A DNA stretch of 64,000 bases from Dehalococcoidales bacterium (GTDB lineage Bacteria; Chloroflexota; Dehalococcoidia; Dehalococcoidales; UBA5627). The stretch is from the NCBI GenBank assembly GCA_041656115.1, contig JBBAED010000002.1, forward strand, positions 1-64,000. Direction: 5' to 3'. Shown one piece after another: positions 1 through 7,076 of the stretch. A program made the position numbers and the translations under genes. Within the stretch, counting starts at the first letter, position 1. Each line of letters begins with the position of its first letter. The notes beneath the pieces were generated by a model that made no database searches, had not been told where the DNA came from, and was given only the letters and a program-made list of their open reading frames with translations.

Positions 1-1001
1 TTAAATTAACCTACAGTAACTTTTTCCCTCCAACTCACCTTAATTCTATTCTGGCGCAAGCCTGGATTAAAGAAATCGAAAGAAGGACCGACGGGCAGGT
101 CAAAATCGAGTATTTCCCCGGCGGAAACCTTACTCCCGCAGCCGGTATCTACGACGGTGTTGTTAACGGCATTTCCGATATCGGAATGTCCTGTTTTTCA
201 TACAATGTCGGACGTTTTCCGGTAAACGAACTGGTAGATTTACCGCATAAATACCCCAACGGTTGGGTGGCAACAAAGGTTGCCAATGATTACTACAATA
301 AATTTAAACCAAAAGAATTGGATGATACACATCCGCTGTATTTGCATGCTCACGGCCCGGGTGTTGTAATTACCAAGGACAAGGCTGTGAGAAAATTGGA
401 AGACTTTAAAGACCTTATACTTAGAGCTACGGGTGTCGGAGCCAAGATTGTACAGGCTCTCGGTGCCGTCGCTTACGGCGCTTCTCAGGGTGAAACCTAT
501 GAACTTTTATCCAAAGGTGTGGTAAAAGGCAGTTATACCCCCAGAGAAACCCTCAAAGGCTGGAATCATGCCGAGGTTACCAAATACGTAACTAACTGTT
601 ATCAACTCGGTTATACTACCGATATGTATGTTGTCATCAACAAAGAAAAATGGAATAAAATGTCTAAAGATATCCAAAATATATTTACCGAAGTCAGCGA
701 AGAATGGATTGAAATGCATGGCAAGGTCTGGGATTACTACGACAAAGTTGCCATGGATTATTTCCTTGAGCTTGGCGGCGGACGAGAAGTTATCGAAGTT
801 GATGAAGACGAAGTATCCAAATGGGTTGACGCCGTTTCTCCGCTTGTTAATGAACACGTTAATACCTTAAATGCAAGCGGTTTATCAGGAAACGAATATG
901 AGCAGTATTTACTCGACAGGGTAAATTACTGGAGCGATAAATCACCGTCACTGGAAGAAAGCGTTGCGTGGGTTGAAGCAAATGTGCTCCCTCTGACGTA
1001 A
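1..1001 (+). CDS. dctP: TRAP transporter substrate-binding protein DctP (5' partial)
   Basis: This is the extracytoplasmic solute receptor of a TRAP transporter, which would capture an organic acid and hand it to the DctQM permease encoded directly downstream. The reading frame is open from base 3 and gives 332 visible residues. Family members are about 330-350 residues, so mainly the signal peptide is missing. Near the left edge the frame reads LTYSNFFPPTHLNS, then WIKEIERRTDGQVKIEYFPG and a GISDIG stretch, which is the typical DctP N-terminal lobe. An in-frame ATG at 186 lies after these conserved residues and is not the start. The ligand cannot be read from sequence. The neighbouring CoA ligases suggest a carboxylic acid. 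Confidence 0.93.
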   Translation, partial: KLTYSNFFPPTHLNSILAQAWIKEIERRTDGQVKIEYFPGGNLTPAAGIYDGVVNGISDIGMSCFSYNVGRFPVNELVDLPHKYPNGWVATKVANDYYNKFKPKELDDTHPLYLHAHGPGVVITKDKAVRKLEDFKDLILRATGVGAKIVQALGAVAYGASQGETYELLSKGVVKGSYTPRETLKGWNHAEVTKYVTNCYQLGYTTDMYVVINKEKWNKMSKDIQNIFTEVSEEWIEMHGKVWDYYDKVAMDYFLELGGGREVIEVDEDEVSKWVDAVSPLVNEHVNTLNASGLSGNEYEQYLLDRVNYWSDKSPSLEESVAWVEANVLPLT

Positions 1002-1043
1002 AATTCCGGACACAAATAATTTTTAAAGGCGAAATGTCAGATA

Positions 1044-1081
1044 TTCCTGCCTGTGTTTAACGAAATAAGCATGGGCAGGAA
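1044..1081 (+). other. Stem-loop between dctP and dctQ
   Basis: Bases 1044-1051 (ttcctgcc) pair exactly with 1074-1081 (ggcaggaa). The stem can continue inward through GU and AU pairs to about 16 bp around a six-base loop. No T-run follows, so it is not a classic terminator. In this position it may protect the 3' end of the dctP message or reduce read-through, so that more binding protein than permease is made. That role is inference. Confidence 0.5.
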
Positions 1082-1098
1082 GGTTTCTGTAACTTATT

Positions 1099-1596
1099 AT
1101 GACCACAATAGAACGATTGGAAAAATGGGCTAAGTTACTTAGCGGTTGGTTGGTATGGGTTGGCGGCGCGGGCGCTGTTTTAATGCTGGCAGTTACCGTT
1201 GTTGATATAATCGGTATCAAAATATTTAACTCTCCGCTCCCGGGCGGTATTGAAATTGTTGCCTTTGTGGGAGTTATTATTACCGCTTTCGGGATGGCGT
1301 ATACTCAAGCGGAACATGCTAACATTCAAGTTGAATTTTTTATTATGCGTTTGCCAAAACGTGCCGGAGCCATTTGCGGGGCATTTACATCATTATTAAG
1401 CTTGATTCTTTTTTCCCTCTTGGCGTGGCAGAGCGTCAAATACGGAATCTCTTTGCAAACCAGCGGTGAAGTTTCAATGACATCACGTATTCCTTTTTAC
1501 CCCTTTGTATATGCCATTGCGTTTTGTTGTATCCCGGTTTGCCTAATCTTATTTTTTGAAATGATTAAAAATATTATGAAAGCGGCTAATAAATAG
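1099..1596 (+). CDS. dctQ: TRAP transporter small permease DctQ
   Basis: The 165-residue integral membrane protein has four hydrophobic segments, at about 15-38, 48-68, 92-112 and 133-157. The TM2 region reads GGIEIVAFVGVIITAFGMAY and is followed by an acidic/His patch (QAEHANIQVEFF), a hallmark of the DctQ family. It forms the small membrane subunit that stabilises DctM and interacts with the solute receptor. It sits 97 bp after dctP. Its stop codon directly abuts the dctM ATG, so the two are translationally coupled. The substrate is unknown. Confidence 0.93.
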   Translation: MTTIERLEKWAKLLSGWLVWVGGAGAVLMLAVTVVDIIGIKIFNSPLPGGIEIVAFVGVIITAFGMAYTQAEHANIQVEFFIMRLPKRAGAICGAFTSLLSLILFSLLAWQSVKYGISLQTSGEVSMTSRIPFYPFVYAIAFCCIPVCLILFFEMIKNIMKAANK

Positions 1597-2901
1597 ATGG
1601 ATCCAGTTACAGTCGGAATTATAGGAATTGTAATTTTAATTGTCCTTTTTATGCTGGGGATGCCAGTTGGTTTTGCGATGGCATTTGTCGGCTTTGCCGG
1701 ATTCGGCTATTTAGTAACCCCCAATGCGGCTTTGGGGCTGCTGGCGCGTGATGTTTTTACCAACTTCTCATCTTATTCGTTAACGGTAATCCCCATGTTT
1801 ATTTTAATGGGAACACTTGCGTCCGCTTCGGGAATCAGCACCCGATTGTATGCTTCCACCCATACATTGTTTGGAAAAGTGCGCGGGGGGCTGGCAATGG
1901 CCACAATTTTGGCTTGTGCCGGGTTTGCGGCTATTTGCGGCTCAACCAGTGCAACCGCTGCCGCAATGGGCAAAGTGGCCCTTCCCGAAATGAAAAAGTA
2001 TAAATATGATGATTCCTTAGCAACCGGCAGTGTTGCTTCAGCGGGAAGCCTGGGAATCTTAATTCCTCCCAGTACCATTTTTATAATTTACGGTATTTTA
2101 ACCCAACAATCCATCGGCAAATTATTCCTTGCCGGGATATTCCCCGGGGTTTTATTAACATTGCTTTTCCTCGCCGTTGTTATTATTTTATGCAAAAGGA
2201 ATCCGGCCTTAGCCCCAGCTGGGCAACCCTCAACTTTAAAACAAAAAATCACCGGTATGCTTGGAATTACCGAGATGATGCTTCTCTTTATTTTAGTAAT
2301 GGGTGGTCTTTTTGCCGGTTGGTTCAGCCCCGTTCAGGCAGGTGCCGTTGGTGCCGCCGGTGCCCTTTTAATCGGTCTTTTGAGGCGTAACTTAACATGG
2401 GAAACCTTTAAAGATGCGCTCAAAGAAACGGTCAAAGTAACCTGCGAAATTATGATTATTGTTACCGGCGCTATTATATTGGGGCATTTCATTGCCGTAA
2501 CGACTATCCCAAACATGTTATCGGGATGGATTGCCGACCTCGGTTTGCCAAACGTAGCTGTAATGGCAATTATTATTTTAATGTATATTATCGGCGGTTT
2601 GTTTATGGATTCCCTGGCGATGATAACTCTAACCATTCCGATAATTTACCCTTTGGTATTATCGCTAAACTTTGATCCGATTTGGTTTGGTGTTATTATT
2701 GTACTGGTTACCGAAATGGGGGTTATTACCCCGCCGGTCGGTATCAATGTGTATGTAATTAAGGGGATTACCAAAGGCGTTAGCTTAGAAACGATATTTA
2801 AGGGGATTTTCCCGTTCTTAATTGCAATAATTATTTGCGTGGCGCTGCTGCTTACTTTCCCCAAGATTGCTACATTCTTACCAAGCATTCTATTGAATTA
2901 A
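1597..2901 (+). CDS. dctM: TRAP transporter large permease DctM
   Basis: The 434-residue polytopic protein of the DctM/SiaM family has about 12 membrane segments and carries out the ion-coupled transport step. Diagnostic stretches are LGMPVGFAMAFVGFAGFGY near the N-terminus, FAAICGSTSATAAAMGKVAL and SAGSLGILIPPSTIFIIYG in the first half, and VTEMGVITPPVGINVYVIKG near the C-terminus. These two inverted PP-containing repeats are typical of the ion transporter superfamily. The length is normal. The ATG directly follows the dctQ stop. With dctP and dctQ it completes a P-Q-M operon. Confidence 0.95.
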   Translation: MDPVTVGIIGIVILIVLFMLGMPVGFAMAFVGFAGFGYLVTPNAALGLLARDVFTNFSSYSLTVIPMFILMGTLASASGISTRLYASTHTLFGKVRGGLAMATILACAGFAAICGSTSATAAAMGKVALPEMKKYKYDDSLATGSVASAGSLGILIPPSTIFIIYGILTQQSIGKLFLAGIFPGVLLTLLFLAVVIILCKRNPALAPAGQPSTLKQKITGMLGITEMMLLFILVMGGLFAGWFSPVQAGAVGAAGALLIGLLRRNLTWETFKDALKETVKVTCEIMIIVTGAIILGHFIAVTTIPNMLSGWIADLGLPNVAVMAIIILMYIIGGLFMDSLAMITLTIPIIYPLVLSLNFDPIWFGVIIVLVTEMGVITPPVGINVYVIKGITKGVSLETIFKGIFPFLIAIIICVALLLTFPKIATFLPSILLN

Positions 2902-2926
2902 CTATACTTCGGAGGCAATAAAAATA

Positions 2927-4480
2927 ATGACCATATCGGATATGCTTGCAAAAAATGCTAATTTATATCCGAATGATACGGCTTTAATCGAATTAAAACC
3001 GAGCATAAACTATCGCCGCGAAATTACTTGGCAGGAATTTGACGATAAAGCCAACCAAATAGCGAATGCCCTTTCTAAAATCGGCATTCGCAAGGGCGAT
3101 AAAGTTGTTCACTTGATGTTAAACTCAATCGACTGGCTGGTTGCCTATTTTGGTATTATCAGAACAGGCGCATGGGTAGTTCCGCTTAATTTCAGGTTTA
3201 CTTCCGAAGATATTTTATATTGCACTCAAATTGCGGAAGCCAAAGTTTTAATCTTTGGCCCCGAATTTAGCGACCGAATCGATTGCATAAAAGACGAACT
3301 CTCAACCGTTCGGGAATTTATTTGCATGGGAGATAATGCCCCCGAATGGGCGCAGGATATGAGCGACTTTATTGCCGATGCTCCCGCAAAAGCGTTAAAA
3401 ACCGTACTTAATGCGGATGATCCTTGCGGTTTATATTTTACATCAGGAACAACCGGGCAGCCGAAACCGATACTGCTTACTCATAAAAATATGGAGCACG
3501 CCGCACTTGTTGAAAGCAATCATCATAAACAAACCAAAGATGATAATTTTATCTTAATTCCTCCTTTATATCATACCGGCGCCAAAATGCATTGGTTTGG
3601 CAGCCTCTATTCCGGCAGCAAGGCAACTTTGCTGCGAGATATCAAACCGCTTGATATTTTTAATGCCGTAAGCAATGAAAAGGGCACCATTGTATGGCTG
3701 CTTGTTCCCTGGGCGCAGGATATTTTAATGGCGTTGGATAGCGGCGAGCTTAAAATAGAGGATTTTAATTTGGATCAATGGCGACTGATGCATATCGGGG
3801 CGCAACCTGTTCCCGAAAGTTTAGTTAAGCATTGGAAAACTTACTTCCCCAATATGCTTTACGATACCAATTACGGGCTTAGCGAAAGCACCGGTCCCGG
3901 TTGTGTTCATTTGGGAATAGAAAACATTCATAAGGTTGGCGCAATCGGCATACCGGGGTACGAGTGGGAAGTCCGTATAGTTGACGATAAAGATAATGAC
4001 TTATCGGTTGGTGTTGTCGGTGAAATAATAATCAGAGGTGCGGGGCTTATGAAAGAATATTACAAGAACCCGCAAAAAACCGCCGAGGTCTTAAAAGACG
4101 GCTGGCTGCATACCGGCGACCTTGCCAAAATAGATGAGGACGGTTTTATTTGGTATGTCGATCGCAAAAAAGATTTAATTATTACCGGCGGTGAAAATAT
4201 TTTCCCGATTGAAGTGGAAGAGGTTTTGCTTTATCATCCCAAGGTTTACGATGCCGCGCTAATCGGTATTCCGGATGTCAGACTGGGGGAAATTGCGGTT
4301 GCCGTAATTGACCCTAAACCCAATGTTGATATTACCGCCAAAGAAATTGAAGAGTATTGCGTGGGAAATTTACCCAAATACAAGCGCCCGCGCAAAATAG
4401 TTTTCGGCAAGGTACCGCGTAATCCGACCGGTAAAATTGAAAAAGTAAAGTTGCGAGAAAAATATAAAGATTTGCAATAG
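2927..4480 (+). CDS. AMP-dependent acyl-CoA synthetase/ligase
   Basis: This 517-residue ANL-superfamily enzyme should activate a carboxylic acid as the acyl-AMP and transfer it to CoA. The phosphate-binding A3 motif is at about 170-180 (YFTSGTTGQPK). YGLSEST is A5, GWLHTGDLAKIDEDGF is A7, and PRNPTGKIEK near the C-terminus carries the catalytic Lys. After the P-loop the usual PKG reads PKP, a mild deviation. It lies 25 bp after dctM with a strong Shine-Dalgarno (cggaggcaataaa), and the same 13-mer precedes the small gene at 5180. Its place behind a TRAP transporter suggests that it activates the imported acid. The chain type is not determinable. Confidence 0.9.
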   Translation: MTISDMLAKNANLYPNDTALIELKPSINYRREITWQEFDDKANQIANALSKIGIRKGDKVVHLMLNSIDWLVAYFGIIRTGAWVVPLNFRFTSEDILYCTQIAEAKVLIFGPEFSDRIDCIKDELSTVREFICMGDNAPEWAQDMSDFIADAPAKALKTVLNADDPCGLYFTSGTTGQPKPILLTHKNMEHAALVESNHHKQTKDDNFILIPPLYHTGAKMHWFGSLYSGSKATLLRDIKPLDIFNAVSNEKGTIVWLLVPWAQDILMALDSGELKIEDFNLDQWRLMHIGAQPVPESLVKHWKTYFPNMLYDTNYGLSESTGPGCVHLGIENIHKVGAIGIPGYEWEVRIVDDKDNDLSVGVVGEIIIRGAGLMKEYYKNPQKTAEVLKDGWLHTGDLAKIDEDGFIWYVDRKKDLIITGGENIFPIEVEEVLLYHPKVYDAALIGIPDVRLGEIAVAVIDPKPNVDITAKEIEEYCVGNLPKYKRPRKIVFGKVPRNPTGKIEKVKLREKYKDLQ

Positions 4481-4512
4481 TGCGACACGCGAAACGGAGA
4501 TTTATAAAAGTT

Positions 4513-5100
4513 ATGGAAAAGAAAAATATTAACAAAAAAACATTCGGCCCCAGTAAGTTTGTTTTCCCGTCACCGGTTTTTCTGGTTGGGGTTATGATTA
4601 ACGGCAAGCCCAATTTTATGACAGCGGCATGGGGCGGCATGGCTTGCGGCGCTCCTCCGATGTTGACTGTTGCCATCCGCCACCAGCGTTTTACAATTAA
4701 CGGCATTCAACCCGGCAACAGTTTTTCGGTTAACATCCCCGGTGAAGAGTTGGTAGCGGAGGCTGATTTATGCGGCATTGTTTCCGGCGAAACGGTCGAT
4801 AAAGCACAAGCCTGTAATTTTGACCTTTTCTACGGGAAAGCGGAAAATGCCCCGCTGATTGCCCAATGCCCGATTAATTTAGAGTGCAAAGTTAACCACA
4901 CACTTGATTTGGGAAGCCATATACTTGTAATCGGCAGTATTGAAGAAACGCATGTTACGGAAGATTGTCTTACCGGCGGACAGCCGGATATCGATAAAAT
5001 CAAGCCTATCCTCTATTCCAGAGGCACCGAAGCCAAGTATTACGGTTACGGTCAAGCAATCGGGGATGCTTACAAAATAGGCAAAAGCATTCAATATTAG
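4513..5100 (+). CDS. Flavin reductase-like, FMN-binding split-barrel protein
   Basis: The 195-residue protein belongs to the flavin reductase (FMN-binding split barrel) family. Visible family features are the N-terminal FPSPVFLVG, NFMTAAWGGMACGAPPML for the flavin-phosphate region, GNSFSVNIPGEEL, and the C-terminal YYGYGQAIGDAYKIGKSI. Such proteins bind FMN and either reduce free flavin or act as small flavoprotein electron carriers in anaerobes. I prefer the ATG at 4513. The frame also allows a GTG at 4480 overlapping the previous stop, but its first 11 codons (basic, RHAKRRF) do not look like family sequence. A ggag lies 13 bases before the ATG, which is rather far. Its role beside a CoA ligase is unknown. 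Confidence 0.85.
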   Translation: MEKKNINKKTFGPSKFVFPSPVFLVGVMINGKPNFMTAAWGGMACGAPPMLTVAIRHQRFTINGIQPGNSFSVNIPGEELVAEADLCGIVSGETVDKAQACNFDLFYGKAENAPLIAQCPINLECKVNHTLDLGSHILVIGSIEETHVTEDCLTGGQPDIDKIKPILYSRGTEAKYYGYGQAIGDAYKIGKSIQY

Positions 5101-5179
5101 TAAAAATTCCCGTATATTTTAAGGCTAAAATGTAGCTAAAGCACGGTAGATAAGTTATAATTTACCGGAGGCAATAAAG

Positions 5180-5416
5180 ATGACTGATTGGCAATTAACG
5201 GCAACAACAATATTTTGTGATGACCTCAATGATGAAGTCACGATTATAGTTTATAAAGACGGCAAAACACGATGCACCGGTTATGACTTTTTCGTTAAAA
5301 CAAGCGCCGACCCTAAAGAAAAGAAGGCTTTGAACGGAATCAAGTGTGACGGGCCGGTTTGTAAAAGAGTCGCTGCATATAAAGAAAAAATATTTGCCGA
5401 AGAAAGAGCGGATTAA
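5180..5416 (+). CDS. Small Cys-containing hypothetical protein
   Basis: This 78-residue protein is of unknown function. It has Cys at positions 13, 32, 55 and 61, the last two in CDGPVCKR, so a metal or Fe-S site is conceivable but unproven. There is no signal peptide or membrane segment. Translation is well supported: a perfect cggagg lies 9 bases before the ATG, in the same 13-base context seen before the CoA ligase at 2927, and a TATAAT at 5156-5161 could be a -10 box, although no good -35 is visible. Its stop codon is two bases before the livG start, so it is probably co-translated with the ABC ATPase. Confidence 0.7.
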   Translation: MTDWQLTATTIFCDDLNDEVTIIVYKDGKTRCTGYDFFVKTSADPKEKKALNGIKCDGPVCKRVAAYKEKIFAEERAD

Positions 5417-5418
5417 TT

Positions 5419-6246
5419 GTGAATAATCCTACAAGTGAGAAAAAGGTGATTATCAGGGCAGAGAATCTTTCGCTTTCGTTTGGCGGCGTTCGCTCGTTAA
5501 TCGATGTTAGCGTGGATATCAAAGAAAATGAAATTTTGGCAATTATCGGCCCCAACGGTGCCGGTAAAACCAGCCTATTAAATTGTCTAAACGGTTTTTA
5601 TAAGCCCCAAAAAGGAACAATCACTTTTGACGGGGAGGATATAACCCACATCCGCCCTGATAAAGCCGCCAAGATGGGGCTCGCGCGTACGTTCCAAAAT
5701 ATTGAGCTTTACACCGGCTTAAGCACACTGGATAACCTTATGGCTGCCAGGCACGTTCTGATGAACCAAAATATCTTTGCCAGCTCTATGTACTTCGGAC
5801 CCGCCCATAAGGAAGAAATCAAACACCGTAAAACCGTTGAAGATATTATCGACTTTTTGGAAATCGAAGCTATTCGAAAACAGGTGGTCGGTTCTTTGCC
5901 TTACGGTATGCGCAAAAGGGTTGAGTTAGGCAGGGCATTGGCGCTTGAGCCGAAAGTTCTTTTGCTTGATGAACCGATGGCCGGTATGAACCTCGAAGAA
6001 AAAGAGGATATTGCCCGCTTTATTATCGATATTTTTGAAGGACAGGGAGAAACATATCCCGATACTCCGGTGCTAAGAGACGGCGTAAATTGCATTGTTC
6101 TTATCGAACATGATATGGGTGTGGTTATGGATTTAGCCGATAGAATTGTTGTTTTGGACTTTGGCCGTAAAATCGCAGAAGGTACGCCTGCGGAAATCAG
6201 CTCTAATCCGGATGTTATCGCCGCCTATTTGGGGGCGGAGAAGTAG
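5419..6246 (+). CDS. livG: Branched-chain amino acid-type ABC transporter ATP-binding protein LivG
   Basis: This 275-residue ABC ATPase is of the LivG subfamily. Walker A is at about 44-51 (GPNGAGKT). The LivG-type signature reads LPYGMRKRVELGRAL, Walker B is VLLLDEPMAGMN, and the H-loop is in IEHDMGVV. The C-terminus GTPAEISSNPDVIAAYLG is typical of LivG. It starts at GTG, two bases after the preceding stop, as no other start fits the N-terminus. A roughly 20-residue insertion with YPDTPVLRDGVN lies between Walker B and the H-loop. Its expected partners LivF, LivK, LivM and LivH are on the opposite strand at 8360-12461, so the transporter is split over two convergent transcripts. Confidence 0.93.
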   Translation: MNNPTSEKKVIIRAENLSLSFGGVRSLIDVSVDIKENEILAIIGPNGAGKTSLLNCLNGFYKPQKGTITFDGEDITHIRPDKAAKMGLARTFQNIELYTGLSTLDNLMAARHVLMNQNIFASSMYFGPAHKEEIKHRKTVEDIIDFLEIEAIRKQVVGSLPYGMRKRVELGRALALEPKVLLLDEPMAGMNLEEKEDIARFIIDIFEGQGETYPDTPVLRDGVNCIVLIEHDMGVVMDLADRIVVLDFGRKIAEGTPAEISSNPDVIAAYLGAEK

Positions 6247-6312
6247 AGGGGATACGTGTCGGTTTTGTCCTTGAAAGCCATTCTTACTTAGGAAAGCAAC
6301 GCAATCCTCTTT

Positions 6313-6403
6313 GTCTTTGCAAGCACAGCGAAGCAACCTCATATAGATTAAATTTGTTGGAGATTGCCACGTCACTCGCCGCGGGCTCGCTCCTCGCAAA
6401 GAC
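6313..6403. repeat. Family A inverted repeat, copy 1
   Basis: It begins gtctttgc and ends gcaaagac, with inner arms gcgaagcaacctc and gagattgccacgtc. The element is an imperfect palindrome whose right half reads gctcgctcctcgcaaagac. It is shorter than copies 2 and 3, because the left-half insert found there is missing. The type resembles the REP-like repeats that occur in many copies in some bacterial genomes. Confidence 0.75.
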
Positions 6404-6417
6404 GTTTCTTTTCCCTT

Positions 6418-6537
6418 GTCTTTACGAGACCATTCCCGTCAGGGAAGGCGAAGTAATCTCTAATAAATCAAAAGGCATGCACTCTGTTCGTAGAAGATTG
6501 CCACGTCACTCGCCGAGGGCTCGCTCCTCGCGAAGAC
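6418..6537. repeat. Family A inverted repeat, copy 2
   Basis: This copy runs from gtctttacgagaccattccc to ctcgcgaagac, about 120 bp. It shares with copy 3 the left arm (gagaccattcccgt.agggaaggcgaag), which contains its own small hairpin ttcccgtcagggaa. It shares with copies 1 and 3 the right arm (gccacgtc.ctcgc ... gctcgctcctcgc). Confidence 0.8.
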
Positions 6538-6567
6538 GTTTTTTTGTCGTCCGGTCTTTCTCCCTTT

Positions 6568-6594
6568 GTCATCCTGAATGAAATGAAGGATCTA
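6568..6594. repeat. Family B repeat, left arm
   Basis: gtcatcctgaatgaaatgaaggatcta is the degenerate inverse of the arm at 6697-6723. Only the general form gtcat.ctga...gaagaatcta is conserved between the arms. This type of element is widespread in environmental bacterial genomes. Confidence 0.65.
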
Positions 6595-6696
6595 AGAGGA
6601 AGGGAAATTTAGACTATTAGGCAGCCTCAGACTCAAAAAAGAGGGGTCGCTCTACCATAAAATCCGTTACCGAATGGTGTACTATCCGCCAACCCC

Positions 6697-6723
6697 TAGA
6701 TTCTTCTCTATGCTCAGAATGAC
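6697..6723. repeat. Family B repeat, right arm
   Basis: Read on the minus strand this is gtcattctgagcatagagaa followed by gaatcta. It matches the arm at 6568-6594 in inverted orientation with several differences. About 100 bp separate the arms. Confidence 0.65.
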
Positions 6724-6743
6724 AAAAGAAGAAAAGCATCAGC

Positions 6744-6777
6744 CGTTCGTGTTCTTCGACAAGCTCAGAATGCACGG
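6744..6777. repeat. Family C repeat, copy 1
   Basis: The core ttcgacaagctcagaatgca lies behind cgttcgt. It shares cgttcg and ttcgaca.gctcag with the copy at 6825-6860. Confidence 0.6.
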
Positions 6778-6824
6778 GTCTGTCGAACCATAACGGCAAC
6801 CGAATAGTAATTCTCGTTTCTTCC

Positions 6825-6860
6825 CGTTCGTCGGACCCTTCGACAGGCTCAGGGCGAACG
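6825..6860. repeat. Family C repeat, copy 2
   Basis: It starts with cgttcg and ends with cgaacg, so the ends are inverted copies. The core ttcgacaggctcagggcgaa is a widely distributed intergenic repeat motif in bacterial genomes. Confidence 0.65.
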
Positions 6861-6923
6861 AAAAAACATCAGTGTTACAAAGTAGGACAATGGCAAATGG
6901 GGTGAAAAGTATTTATTAAAATT

Positions 6924-7043
6924 GTCTTTGCGAGACCATTCCCGTAAGGGAAGGCGAAGCAATCTCTATTAAATCAAAAAAACACACGCTCTATTGCTGA
7001 GAGAGTGCCACGTCGCTCGCTAACGCTCGCTCCTCGCAAAGAC
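6924..7043. repeat. Family A inverted repeat, copy 3
   Basis: This is the best-preserved copy, from gtctttgcgagaccattccc to ctcctcgcaaagac. The outer arms gtctttgcgag and ctcgcaaagac are exactly complementary, as expected of a large hairpin. It lies 33 bp from the 3' end of the paaK-like gene. Confidence 0.82.
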
Positions 7044-7076
7044 GTTTCTTGGTCGACAAGAGTAGGCTGGATATGG

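Larger units (their letters stand above)
6247..7076. repeat. Gene-free repeat-rich region between convergent livG and paaK-like genes
   Basis: About 830 bp without a believable gene. It holds at least three families of dispersed-type imperfect inverted repeats, listed separately. Short open frames inside it follow the repeat sequence and have no start signals or recognisable products. Two convergent transcripts end here and no conventional T-tailed terminator is obvious, so the repeat hairpins may take over that task. Confidence 0.8.

Noticed and set aside
186..1001. ATG at 186 as start of the TRAP binding protein
   Set aside because: The frame is open to base 3 and the upstream residues are conserved DctP sequence, so the gene begins outside the window.
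4332..4706. Minus-strand open frame across the ligase/flavin reductase junction
   Set aside because: It lies antisense over two well-supported genes and has no family features.
6354..6799. Short open frames in the repeat region
   Set aside because: They translate palindromic repeats, have no start signals and no similarity to proteins.
6313..7043. CRISPR array from the repeated units
   Set aside because: The units are long, imperfect, palindromic and irregularly spaced. There are no uniform spacers and no cas genes.
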